Source: Verrucomicrobium sp. BvORR034
GTDB taxonomy: Bacteria; Verrucomicrobiota; Verrucomicrobiia; Verrucomicrobiales; Verrucomicrobiaceae
Direction: 5' to 3'
Assembly (NCBI RefSeq): GCF_000739635.1
Contig: NZ_BATQ01000056.1
Coordinates: 1 to 64,000 of the forward strand
Length of the DNA stretch: 64,000 nt
The position numbers and the translations under genes were made by a program. The notes beneath the pieces are model-generated. The model was given only the letters and a program-made list of their open reading frames with translations. It did not search any database and was not told where the DNA came from. Each line of letters begins with the position of its first letter. The stretch's first letter is position 1. Below are positions 47,501 through 56,813 of this stretch, in pieces.

Positions 47501-47707
47501 AGCCCGCAGAGCACTCACAATCAGTTCCTTCTGCCCGTGTCGGTCGCGATGGGCTATGGCAGCCTCTTCGCCACGGTGATTACTCTCTACCTGGTGCCTC
47601 TGTGCTACCTGGCGGTGGATGACCTGTTGGGGCTCTTTAGGAAACAACCCCGCAAGGCCGCGGCCATCGCTTCTCCGGATGACAATGGGGCAGTTGTGGG
47701 AGTGTGA
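44534..47707 (+). CDS. RND-family efflux permease (AcrB/HAE1-like)
   Basis: A 1057-residue inner-membrane protein, close to the ~1040-1050 of AcrB. The N-terminus has the first membrane helix (ARNHVAANLLMLAVVAAGAW) followed by PLEVFPDVPSRMLSVSVPYPG, the usual RND start. The proton-relay pair of helix 4 is D396-D397 (GIVVDDAIVISEH). The helix 10 segment reads FGMLAVSGVIVNDTLVLVDE, so the lysine of AcrB (K940) is not obvious, as in many AcrB relatives of this branch. It should pump a lipophilic compound out of the cell using the proton gradient with an adaptor and an outer-membrane channel. Neither partner gene is adjacent: a terminator precedes it and an opposing gene follows. The substrate cannot be told. 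The start ATG lacks a clear Shine-Dalgarno sequence. Confidence 0.9.
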   Translation: MISWFARNHVAANLLMLAVVAAGAWTLFSGKIPLEVFPDVPSRMLSVSVPYPGSTPEEVEEMIVLKIEEAIQQVQGIKHINSTASSSGANISIEVEEGNDPRQVLEDVKIRVDAVPQFPEEAEKPVVQLDDWFMSVITVVISAEMADRDLRRLGEQVRDEVGALPGISHVSLGGIRPLEISMEIPEATLRKYGLTLESISRAIQSAAIDLPAGVVQTESGDVAIRTRGRAYSGEDYAKVVVASREDGTKLTLGDIAMIEDGFNENPLIARLNGKKCVVVNVMREGSQNAIKIADDVKSYINAARAKLPDGVTIEYWNDRSKIVKGRIDLLLGNAQSSLILVFLCIGLFLRLDSVIWVALGLPVAFLGAFALMPWLGITINTSTLFGFILVLGIVVDDAIVISEHVDKLQRQGLPPLQAAIEGTRRMAVPITFGVLTTVMAFLPMVFEKGDWARMFQPIALVFVTVMLIALVETKIILPAHLAHPFMEPLMKHLAPFYNFTDGCLQWVITRLYRPSIRWSLQHRYTVLAIFFGGLLLLCGFFFGGRILFVKFPRIDSERIEARLTMLDGTPFEVTDRHIARIYEIGEQLRREYVGPDGRPVIRHILATTGTTRLTGSTGGSGGVSHLGEVNMECYGPEERSLKVRTPDIANEWRRRIGQIVGAEELNFRAEILRSGDPIDVQLSGTNPQELLALSSQIKEKLGQYRGVFDIADSLDSGRNEIQLRLKPEARQFGVTVNDLARQVRQAFYGFEVQRIQRGRNEVKVMVRSPRDERRNLATLDTMRVRLPDGLELPFSSVAEIKVDKSFTSIRRVDRRRALNVTADVDKSSTDVAVVRAGLSEYLTDLMAAHPHVHWSFEGEARSERESASAGWMALITVGLGLYAMMAIPFKSYTQPLIVLLVIPFGVVGAVLGHLFHGMPVSMMSLFGMLAVSGVIVNDTLVLVDEINSQRDETGDLELAAREGGASRFRAILLTQITTFFGLVPLIFDNSPQSTHNQFLLPVSVAMGYGSLFATVITLYLVPLCYLAVDDLLGLFRKQPRKAAAIASPDDNGAVVGV

Positions 47708-47712
47708 CGGGA

Positions 47713-47733
47713 GCGGGGCGTTTTCCGCCCCGC
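47713..47733. terminator. Hairpin between convergent genes
   Basis: GCGGGGCG (47713-47720) and CGCCCCGC (47726-47733) form a perfect GC-only 8-bp stem with a TTTTC loop, just after the RND permease stop and 22 bases beyond the stop of the opposing cytochrome gene. It could serve both strands, although no T-tract follows on either side. Confidence 0.55.
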
Positions 47734-47755
47734 CCGCCGATGACCAACTGGGCTC

Positions 47756-50482
47756 TTACTTCAGCGTCTTGATGTAGAGGACGAGTGATTCGATCTGTGA
47801 ATCGTTCAAGATCCCCGCATAAATGGGCATTCCGGCGTCGAATTTCTCAAAGCCCTTCACCACCTTGGCGCTGGGGTTGAGGATGGATTCGCGGAGATAC
47901 GCTTCATCAGCGAGGGCTTTGTTGCCATCCTTGAGCATCCGGTCACTGCCAAAGAGCCCTTTCCAGCTGGGGCCAACCTTGCCCACCACGCTGCCATCCG
48001 TCGAGTGACAGGCCATGCAACCAATCATCTGGTACAGTTTGAAGCCTTCCTCCACTGTGGGTTTGGCAGCCTCCACCATTACTGCCTTCCGGGGAGTGAG
48101 GTCCACCGTGAGCGGCTCGAACCCTTCTTTCTCGGGCTCAAACTTGGTCAGCTCATAGGGGGTGTAGTAGGCGTTGTTGTGGGCCTCCAGGCCCTCGCTG
48201 CCCTTGATGCCCCAGCCCGTGCGCATCTGCATGACCGGCTTCATGTCAGGGATCCCGACGAATACCGACTTGCCGTCCTTGGAAAGGTAAGCACTGCTAG
48301 GCACCATCCATTCCTGGCCGGGGGAGCCATCCAGCTTCAGGTGCGGGGATCCGTAGTCAAAGGTGCGCTTGTAGTTCCATCGCTCCACGCTGTAGCTGGC
48401 AGGATCGGTCGCAGACTTCGGATCCAGGGCCTCGTTGAACCTGAGAAGCACGCCCTTGTCCATGGGGACGAGACCCGTTAGCAGCACCCGACGCCCACCG
48501 GTGTAGTGAATGCGGGCGAGTCCGCTGATGCGCTTGGCAGTGGTGCCCCAGATCTGGAAACCTGTTACATAGAACTGGCCGTCCGCAGGATTCACTGCGC
48601 CGTTTAGCGGTGAGAAGTCCAGGTCCTGGGTGAAGGGAACCACCGCAGCCTGAGGCTTTGGAGACCGGTCGTTCATCAACACTCGGAACAACTCCGGCCG
48701 GTTGTAGCCGATGTGGATCATCTCGTCATTCAGCGTGCCCATTTTGGCATCGACCAACCAGGTTTGCGTCACCGCGCTCGCATTGACGGGGTGGGGGATC
48801 CAGGTCAGGGGATCGGCAATCGCTGCCGGGTACTTCTCCTTCGGGGCAATGGTGGGCAGGTGACCGTAGAACTGGTCATCCTTGATGATCTGCAGGGGGG
48901 TGGAGGGCACATAGTTGCCCTGTTGGTCGCTGGCAGTGACGAGCCCCGTCTTCGGATGCACGCCGATAAACGGCTGGCGCAGCCCGTGGCCCAGCACTTC
49001 AAAGGATCGCCCGTCCGGCGAAATGCGGATCACCGTCCCGTTGTGCTTGCCATAGGTGGTGCCCTCCTGGCCGCCCTTGCTGATCACAAAGGAACCGTCC
49101 GGAGCCAGCTTCATGCTGTTGGGGAACTCACGGGTCTCCGCCGTCTGGCCGAAGAGGTCGCAGAACATCTCATACTGGTCCGCCACCTTGTCCCCATTCG
49201 TGTCGCGTAGTTTCCAGATACCATTGCGGTCGAAGACAAAGAGCTCGCCCTTTCGCACGACCAGGCTCATGGGCTCATGCAGGCCGGAGGCGTAGCGCTT
49301 CCATGTCACCGTTTTGAGATCGTCCTTGAGGCCAGAGACCAGCCACACATCGCCATCCATCGTCACCGCCGCCGCGTTCCCCTGATCGTCCAGGAAGGCC
49401 AGATCCGCCACGCGGACATTGCGCTTCCACGGGTTGGGATTCGGCAGCGGGATGTCCTCGATCGCATAGGCATCCTTGGTGCTCGGATCAACTTTGCCGG
49501 AGGTGGTGACGGCCTCGGTCCACCTGGTTGCCTTTGGGATTGCGAAGGTGACGTCAGGTGTTCCCTTCGGCGTCATCTCGTTGACGGTCATCTTTGCGCC
49601 CAAGTAGCTACGCACGAGCAACTTTACCGGGGATTGGCTTGCTGGCAGCGTGACGAAGTTTGTGCCATCCTGGTCCGAGTGTTGGACGCTGCCATTTCCC
49701 TGCACCGAAGCAAAGAGCATGGACTCCCGCCCCGAACCTGCGACGAGCGTCAAAGGTTGATCGTGTGCTGGGACATAGAAATGCCGTTCCACTTGGGTCT
49801 GGTTGCCACTGCGCCGGGAGGTGATCCACTCCTTCAGCTCCACGCCCCCTACGACGTACTTCAATACCGGACCGGGATCGCTCAGCTCGATTCCTATAAA
49901 CCGGCCATGTGTCTCGTCTAGCGGACCGCGGCCCACCTCTTCGGGGGAGTTCGAGGGGGATCGGGGGTCCTTCAGTTCTGCCTTGTTCCCCACCTGCCAT
50001 CCGGGGTAGATCCCGTTGGCCACCCAGGGCTTGCCAATGGGCTTGACCAGATCCTCCTGACCGTCCTTCGTCTTCTGGCCTGCGAGATGGTATGACCCTG
50101 TGGACAAGGCGTTTTGAGTCATCGGCGGCTGGCCCTCTTCGCCCTGCCAGATCAGCGCCATGCGCAGGAGGTCCGTATCGAAGCAAGCCCAGGTGTTGCC
50201 GCCGAGGTTCAACACGATGCCGCGCGGCGTGAGATTGTTCTTCGGCCAGCCTTCGCCCAGTTCTCTCGCATCCAGCACCGTGGAAAAGAACGGGAAGTCC
50301 GCCTCAACCCAATCCCCATAGCCAGATGCCGCACGAGCAGTCAGCAGGGCTTTTTCCTTCTGAGCTCTGGCCTTGGCGGCAGCTTCCGCCTTTTCCTGCT
50401 CCTTGTCCTTGGCGCAGGAGACCGACGCCAGTGACGCGAGCAGGGTGGTGAATAATGCAGTCTTCAGGATCATGGTGGCCAT
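47756..50482 (-). CDS. DUF6797-like secreted cytochrome c protein
   Basis: A 908-residue exported protein of a type common in Planctomycetes and Verrucomicrobia. It has an N-terminal signal (MATMILKTALFTTLLASLASVSC; the Cys may make it a lipoprotein, but the lipobox is poor). A Lys/Glu/Ala-rich linker follows, then a large domain starting YGDWVEADFPFFSTVLDARE, a beta-propeller-like middle (strands such as AAVTMDGDVWLVSGL and LFVFDRNGIWKLRDTNGD), and a C-terminal monohaem cytochrome c domain with C822-M-A-C825-H826 and a likely Met ligand in DAGMPIY. Such proteins probably pass electrons from an oxidised substrate, often suspected to be a sugar, to the respiratory chain. The substrate here is unknown. 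Two starts (50482 and 50473) are possible. It diverges from the PQQ-like propeller gene at 50654. Confidence 0.8.
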   Translation of the reverse strand: MATMILKTALFTTLLASLASVSCAKDKEQEKAEAAAKARAQKEKALLTARAASGYGDWVEADFPFFSTVLDARELGEGWPKNNLTPRGIVLNLGGNTWACFDTDLLRMALIWQGEEGQPPMTQNALSTGSYHLAGQKTKDGQEDLVKPIGKPWVANGIYPGWQVGNKAELKDPRSPSNSPEEVGRGPLDETHGRFIGIELSDPGPVLKYVVGGVELKEWITSRRSGNQTQVERHFYVPAHDQPLTLVAGSGRESMLFASVQGNGSVQHSDQDGTNFVTLPASQSPVKLLVRSYLGAKMTVNEMTPKGTPDVTFAIPKATRWTEAVTTSGKVDPSTKDAYAIEDIPLPNPNPWKRNVRVADLAFLDDQGNAAAVTMDGDVWLVSGLKDDLKTVTWKRYASGLHEPMSLVVRKGELFVFDRNGIWKLRDTNGDKVADQYEMFCDLFGQTAETREFPNSMKLAPDGSFVISKGGQEGTTYGKHNGTVIRISPDGRSFEVLGHGLRQPFIGVHPKTGLVTASDQQGNYVPSTPLQIIKDDQFYGHLPTIAPKEKYPAAIADPLTWIPHPVNASAVTQTWLVDAKMGTLNDEMIHIGYNRPELFRVLMNDRSPKPQAAVVPFTQDLDFSPLNGAVNPADGQFYVTGFQIWGTTAKRISGLARIHYTGGRRVLLTGLVPMDKGVLLRFNEALDPKSATDPASYSVERWNYKRTFDYGSPHLKLDGSPGQEWMVPSSAYLSKDGKSVFVGIPDMKPVMQMRTGWGIKGSEGLEAHNNAYYTPYELTKFEPEKEGFEPLTVDLTPRKAVMVEAAKPTVEEGFKLYQMIGCMACHSTDGSVVGKVGPSWKGLFGSDRMLKDGNKALADEAYLRESILNPSAKVVKGFEKFDAGMPIYAGILNDSQIESLVLYIKTLK

Positions 50483-50653
50483 TGAGTACGTGTTAGCGGG
50501 AGCGCTCCTTCAGGCAACGGAGATTCTCCAGCGAGTGCAAATGTCTCCAGAGTGGAAATGGTTAAAGGTTGCACCCTTGTCCGACGTTTGATGTGATCGA
50601 ATCTCCACCGTCGTTTTAGTCTGGCCTGCCTGTATTCCTTCCCCTTTGTCGCC

Positions 50654-51931
50654 ATGAACCGTTCGTTGCTGCTCCCCCTGATCACTCTTTCTGCCGTGAC
50701 CTTTGCACCCATGGGCGTCCGGGGAGAGGAATGGTCCCGTTTTCGTGGCCCCAATGGCAGTGGCGTGATCGACGCGACCAATCTCCCCGCCACCTTTGAA
50801 GGGGCCAACACGGCCTGGAAGGTTGCGGTGGGGCCTGGCTGGTCCTCTCCCGTGTTGTGGAAGGACAAGGTCATCCTCACAGCCGAGACTGGAGAAGGGA
50901 AACGAGCTGTCGAGTGCCTCAATGCCTCGGATGGCTCAGTGGCCTGGAAGTTCGAGGTTCCCTACCACCCGCATAAGCAGCACAAGTTTAATGCTTTCGC
51001 CTCTTCCACGCCGTTTGTGGATGCCGAGCGCATCTATGTGAACTGGACGAATGGTGACGCGGTGGAGGCTCTCGCACTGGATCACCAGGGGAAGCTTCTC
51101 TGGAGAAAAGAGAATCTGGCACCCTACGTTCATGAGCATGGTTCCGGGGCCTCCGCCGTCGTTGCGGAAGGGGTGATGCTGGTCCGTTGCGAATCAGAGC
51201 TTCCGGAAGGGGAGGGTGGGGGCACTAGCTACCTGCTGGGACTGGATGTCGCCACGGGCGAGACCAAGTGGAAGCTGCCACTGCCCAACAGCAAGAATCC
51301 CTACAGCACCCCCTTGGTGCGGAAGACCGCCAAAGGGAGTGAGTTCATCATGGCCGACACCACCAGCGGGTTTTTCGGCGTGGACGCCGCGACGGGCAAG
51401 ATGACCTGGCAGCACAATCCTGGGTTCACCCAGCGCAGTGTGGGCTCGTTCGCGTATGCCAAGGACATCATTTTCGGCACCATGGGGTCAGGGGGCGGTG
51501 GCAAGGAATCGGCCGTGCTCAAACTCGGCGCTGACAAGCCGACGGAACTGTACCGCCTCGTCATGGGCATTCCCTATGTGCCCACCCCCTTGGTGATCGG
51601 AGATCTCATGTACCTCCTCGGCGACGGTGGCATCTTGAAATGCGTCAAGCTCGAGACGGGTGAGGAAGTGTACAACGAACGTGTCATCGGCACCCAGGGC
51701 CGCAGCACGAAGTATTTCTCCAGCCCAGTCGCGGCGGACGGAAAGATCTATTGCAGTTCCCAAACTGGAGATGTCGTGGTGGTCAAGGCGGGGCCCCAGT
51801 TTGAGATCTTGGCGACCAACAAGCTGGACGGGCCGATCAACGCCACACCCGCCATCGGGCATGGCCGGGTGTACGTGCGCACGGACACTTCCCTCTGGGC
51901 TCTCGGGGCCAAGACGGTGCCCGTGCCTTGA
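50654..51931 (+). CDS. Secreted PQQ-like beta-propeller protein
   Basis: A 425-residue protein with a clear signal peptide (MNRSLLLPLITLSAVTFAPM, cleavage near GVRG-EE). The mature part opens with EEWSRFRGPNGSG, the signature of a large PVC family of PQQ-binding-like propeller proteins. Blade motifs of the type AxDGxxxW recur: LNASDGSVAWKFEV, LDHQGKLLWRKE, LDVATGETKWKLPL and VDAATGKMTWQHN. There is no haem motif and no sign of PQQ dehydrogenase active-site residues, so it may be a binding or scaffold propeller (BamB-like fold) rather than an enzyme. It is transcribed away from the cytochrome gene, and the 171-bp gap must hold both promoters. It faces the convergent permease gene at only 15 bp. 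Confidence 0.82.
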   Translation: MNRSLLLPLITLSAVTFAPMGVRGEEWSRFRGPNGSGVIDATNLPATFEGANTAWKVAVGPGWSSPVLWKDKVILTAETGEGKRAVECLNASDGSVAWKFEVPYHPHKQHKFNAFASSTPFVDAERIYVNWTNGDAVEALALDHQGKLLWRKENLAPYVHEHGSGASAVVAEGVMLVRCESELPEGEGGGTSYLLGLDVATGETKWKLPLPNSKNPYSTPLVRKTAKGSEFIMADTTSGFFGVDAATGKMTWQHNPGFTQRSVGSFAYAKDIIFGTMGSGGGGKESAVLKLGADKPTELYRLVMGIPYVPTPLVIGDLMYLLGDGGILKCVKLETGEEVYNERVIGTQGRSTKYFSSPVAADGKIYCSSQTGDVVVVKAGPQFEILATNKLDGPINATPAIGHGRVYVRTDTSLWALGAKTVPVP

Positions 51932-51946
51932 TTGAGAGAGCTTGGA

Positions 51947-53545
51947 TTAATTGGCGCGGGTGGTAATCCGGATCTTGTTGTCGGGACCGGCTACCACCAC
52001 AAATCCCGTGGTCTGCGGGCGCTTCCCCAGCAGCCACAGCAGCCCCGCGGCCACTGCGTAAACGATGGCAAATTCCGGGGCCGCGAACCATCCGATGTGG
52101 TTCTCCACCCCGCCAGGAGTCAGCTTGTAGGCGTGCATGAGACCGATTGCGGAGAGCACCGCTGCCGCCAGCATCCATGCAGCAGCCTGGCGGTACTTCC
52201 GGTCGATGACAAAGACGATCACGGCCGAGTAGACGATGGAAGTCACGATGAAGCCCTGGCTCAAGGCAATGACACCCCGGATGTGCAGCGCAGAGCCGAA
52301 CTGATCTACGGTTTCATAGAGCGTCTTGCCCGCAACACGGAGAGTTTCCTGGACCTGCACCAGCAACCATGCCGCCATGGAGGGGGCGAGACCCGCCGCC
52401 ACCGCCACCGCATGGTGGCTGGGGCTAGCTTGGAACGCTTGAGCAGTGATCACCAGACCGATCCAGAGCAGGATCCCCAGGGTCACCTCCAGCGGAACAA
52501 AACGGAGCACATCACCCACCGCACCAAATAGCGCGATGGCGCAGATCACCACCCCGTTGAGCCAGGAGTAGCTCCAGCGCGCGCCCATCGCCTTCCACCC
52601 TGGGTGGCCGATGTAGAGTGTGGTCGCGAACGGACTTCCCAGGCAGGCCGCCACGATACTGCCGATCCCGTTGGCACAGAGGGACGTGGTCGTTGAGTAT
52701 TGGTCACCCGCTGCTTCGGCGCTCTCCAGGCACTGGAGTGACCCGATGATGTTGAAGAGGCCCATGGGGATGATCACCGAGAGGTAGCCCCAACCGACCG
52801 GCGTCAGCAGGAACTCATAGAGCTGGTTCCCGTACCAGAGTGGTGGATGAAATCCGAGAGGGCCGCCCTCCGCGGGGAGTGGCATGGGCAGGACTCCAAA
52901 CCCACGCAAAATCCAAGCCAGCGCAGTGCCGATCACCACTGCCACAAAGCCAGCCGGCAGTCCCAGAGGCAGCTTCACCTTGCCAGCATACCCTAAAAGG
53001 ATGATCAGCAGGGGGAGCAGCCCCAGCGCCGGATTGGCGAAGGCTTGAAAGACAAATCCCATGGCGATGAAGGTGATGGCGATGCCTGCCAGGGTGGAGA
53101 GCAAGGCTGCCCGCGGCGTGTGTTGGCGCAACCAGCCGCCGAAGGCTGCGGCCATCAACTCCATGAGTCCGCTGACGAAGCAGGCCAGCAGGCCAGCCTT
53201 CCAGGCCAGGCTGGCGTCTTGCGTCTGCCGGTACACGGGAGCCATGATGAAGACGATATAGGCAATCAGGCTCACCGTGTTGATGCCGTAGGGCATCGCG
53301 GTCACGTCACTTCGGTTTTCCTTCTTTGCGAGCAGCCACGCCTGGATGGCAAAGAAGAAGTTTCCGACCAGAATCGAGATCGCTGCCCCCGGCAGTATTT
53401 TGGTTGTCACATCAGCAGCAGACATCCCGCAAAACAGCGGGCAAAGGGTGAAAATCAGCAGGAGCTGAAGCAGGTTGTCGATAAAAAGACCAAAAAAGCC
53501 GTCCAAATCGCCCTTTGTAATACTACCAATTGAAAACAATCTCAT
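51947..53545 (-). CDS. NCS2-like nucleobase/xanthine-uracil permease
   Basis: A 532-residue, strongly hydrophobic protein with 12 or more predicted membrane helices, resembling the NCS2 (xanthine/uracil) permease superfamily. Landmarks are GDLDGFFGLFIDNLLQLLLI at the start, DVTAMPYGINTVSLIAYIVF (half-helix region), and IIPMGLFNIIGSLQCLESAE with Glu near helix 8. The framework suggests import of a purine or pyrimidine base by proton symport; the exact substrate is not readable. A longer in-frame start exists at 53635, but I use 53545: it begins MRLFSIGS at the membrane domain and has a strong GGAGG four bases upstream. The gene is 93 bp downstream of ligA on the same strand, with a structured leader in between. 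Confidence 0.72.
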   Translation of the reverse strand: MRLFSIGSITKGDLDGFFGLFIDNLLQLLLIFTLCPLFCGMSAADVTTKILPGAAISILVGNFFFAIQAWLLAKKENRSDVTAMPYGINTVSLIAYIVFIMAPVYRQTQDASLAWKAGLLACFVSGLMELMAAAFGGWLRQHTPRAALLSTLAGIAITFIAMGFVFQAFANPALGLLPLLIILLGYAGKVKLPLGLPAGFVAVVIGTALAWILRGFGVLPMPLPAEGGPLGFHPPLWYGNQLYEFLLTPVGWGYLSVIIPMGLFNIIGSLQCLESAEAAGDQYSTTTSLCANGIGSIVAACLGSPFATTLYIGHPGWKAMGARWSYSWLNGVVICAIALFGAVGDVLRFVPLEVTLGILLWIGLVITAQAFQASPSHHAVAVAAGLAPSMAAWLLVQVQETLRVAGKTLYETVDQFGSALHIRGVIALSQGFIVTSIVYSAVIVFVIDRKYRQAAAWMLAAAVLSAIGLMHAYKLTPGGVENHIGWFAAPEFAIVYAVAAGLLWLLGKRPQTTGFVVVAGPDNKIRITTRAN

Positions 53546-53548
53546 GCT

Positions 53549-53553
53549 CCTCC
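53549..53553 (-). promoter_or_regulatory. Ribosome binding site of the NCS2-like permease
   Basis: GGAGG (minus strand) lies four bases before the ATG at 53545 and decides this start over the one at 53635. The bases also form the right arm of a small CTCCC-TT-GGGAG inverted repeat (53550-53561), so the site could be hidden by pairing. Confidence 0.65.
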
Positions 53554-53598
53554 CAAGGGAGCAGGAATCGTGCGGGAGAAAAGAGAAACACCGTAACA

Positions 53599-53638
53599 TT
53601 TTTGTCCATAGGTGGTATCTCCCACCCGCGGGCAAAAA
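53599..53638 (-). promoter_or_regulatory. Structured leader upstream of the permease
   Basis: Outer arms 53599-53607 and 53630-53638 pair over 9 positions (one G-U), and inner arms 53611-53615 and 53622-53626 pair over 5 more, with loop 53616-53621. It lies directly after the ligA stop codon, and its A/U pairs are at the stem base with the T-run on the 5' side, so it is not a standard terminator. A regulatory leader of the permease is possible. I do not recognise a known riboswitch consensus. Confidence 0.35.
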
Positions 53639-56070
<2,432 letters not shown>

Positions 56071-56224
56071 CTTCCAAGAACGGCAGCAGAAGGCGGGGCG
56101 CAAATGAAGAATCCAAACCCCGGTGCTGGGTTTCACGGCGGTTCGAGGACTGTTGTGGAGCGAAATCGCATCCTGGCCCTGCGCCATGCTTTACTCAGTC
56201 CGGCATTTTTGCTTTTCTGCGGAC

Positions 56225-56719
56225 ATGTCAGCTGAAGCCAATCTATTGCAATTGAACGTCGCCCTCCCTCCCGCACCCACCCCGGTAGCTGTGTACAAGC
56301 CGCTCGTGATCGCAGGCAACAAGGCCTACGTGTCTGGCCACGGTCCGGTCCAGGAGGATGGCTCCCTGATTGTGGGACGCGTGGGTGCTGATTTGACACT
56401 GGAGGAGGGGCACGCTGCCGCCCGTCAGGTGGGGCTGGCCATCCTTGCCACGCTTCGCAAGCATTTGGGCTCATTGGATGCCGTGAAACGCGTCGTCAAG
56501 GTGCTGGGCATGGTCAATTCCGCTCCTGATTTCTACGATCATCCCAAGGTGATCAACGGCTGCAGCGAGCTCTTTGCAGAGATCTGGGGCAAGGACAACG
56601 GGGTGGGCGCACGCAGCGCCGTCGGCATGGGCCCCCTCCCGGGAAACATCGCAGTCGAAATCGAAGTCATCTTTGAAATCAACCTGACGTCGTCTGACCA
56701 GATGGTGGACGACATCTAG
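56225..56719 (+). CDS. RidA-like (YjgF/UK114) protein
   Basis: A 164-residue protein from ATG 56225; a longer frame from 56123 would add a Cys/Trp-rich stretch overlapping the divergent VanZ-like gene. Family landmarks are PVAVYKPLVIAGNKAYVSGH near the start, the central GHAAARQVGLAILATLRKHL helix, KRVVKVLGMVNSAPDF, and the C-terminal NGVGARSAVGMGPLPGN followed by AVEIEVIFEI. The Arg in GARSAVG corresponds to the Arg that binds the substrate carboxylate in RidA, so hydrolysis of reactive imines/enamines is plausible. It belongs to the longer (~150-residue) subgroup rather than to classical 130-residue RidA, whose activity is less certain. It is monocistronic and convergent with the sulfatase gene. 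Confidence 0.85.
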   Translation: MSAEANLLQLNVALPPAPTPVAVYKPLVIAGNKAYVSGHGPVQEDGSLIVGRVGADLTLEEGHAAARQVGLAILATLRKHLGSLDAVKRVVKVLGMVNSAPDFYDHPKVINGCSELFAEIWGKDNGVGARSAVGMGPLPGNIAVEIEVIFEINLTSSDQMVDDI

Positions 56720-56762
56720 AACTCAGCTTCTCTTCTCTCCTCACAGGTGTGAACTAAATTCG

Positions 56763-56792
56763 CTGGTGGTTGGCTGGACAGCCAACCACCAG
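56763..56792. terminator. Bidirectional hairpin between ridA-like and sulfatase genes
   Basis: CTGGTGGTTGGCTG (56763-56776) and its perfect complement (56779-56792) are separated by only two bases, giving a 13-14-bp stem. It lies between the stop codons of two convergent genes (56719 and 56814). Neither side has a long T-tract, but the position and stability favour a shared terminator. Confidence 0.65.
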
Positions 56793-56813
56793 ATCGACAG
56801 CTTTGATTGGCAA

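Noticed and set aside
53546-53635. Longer N-terminus of the NCS2-like permease
   Set aside because: The 30 extra residues are not like the family, overlap the structured leader, and lack a ribosome binding site, while ATG 53545 has GGAGG four bases upstream.
53599-53638. Intrinsic terminator after ligA
   Set aside because: The T-run is on the 5' arm of the stem on both strands and no T-run follows the 3' arm, which is the opposite of a standard terminator.
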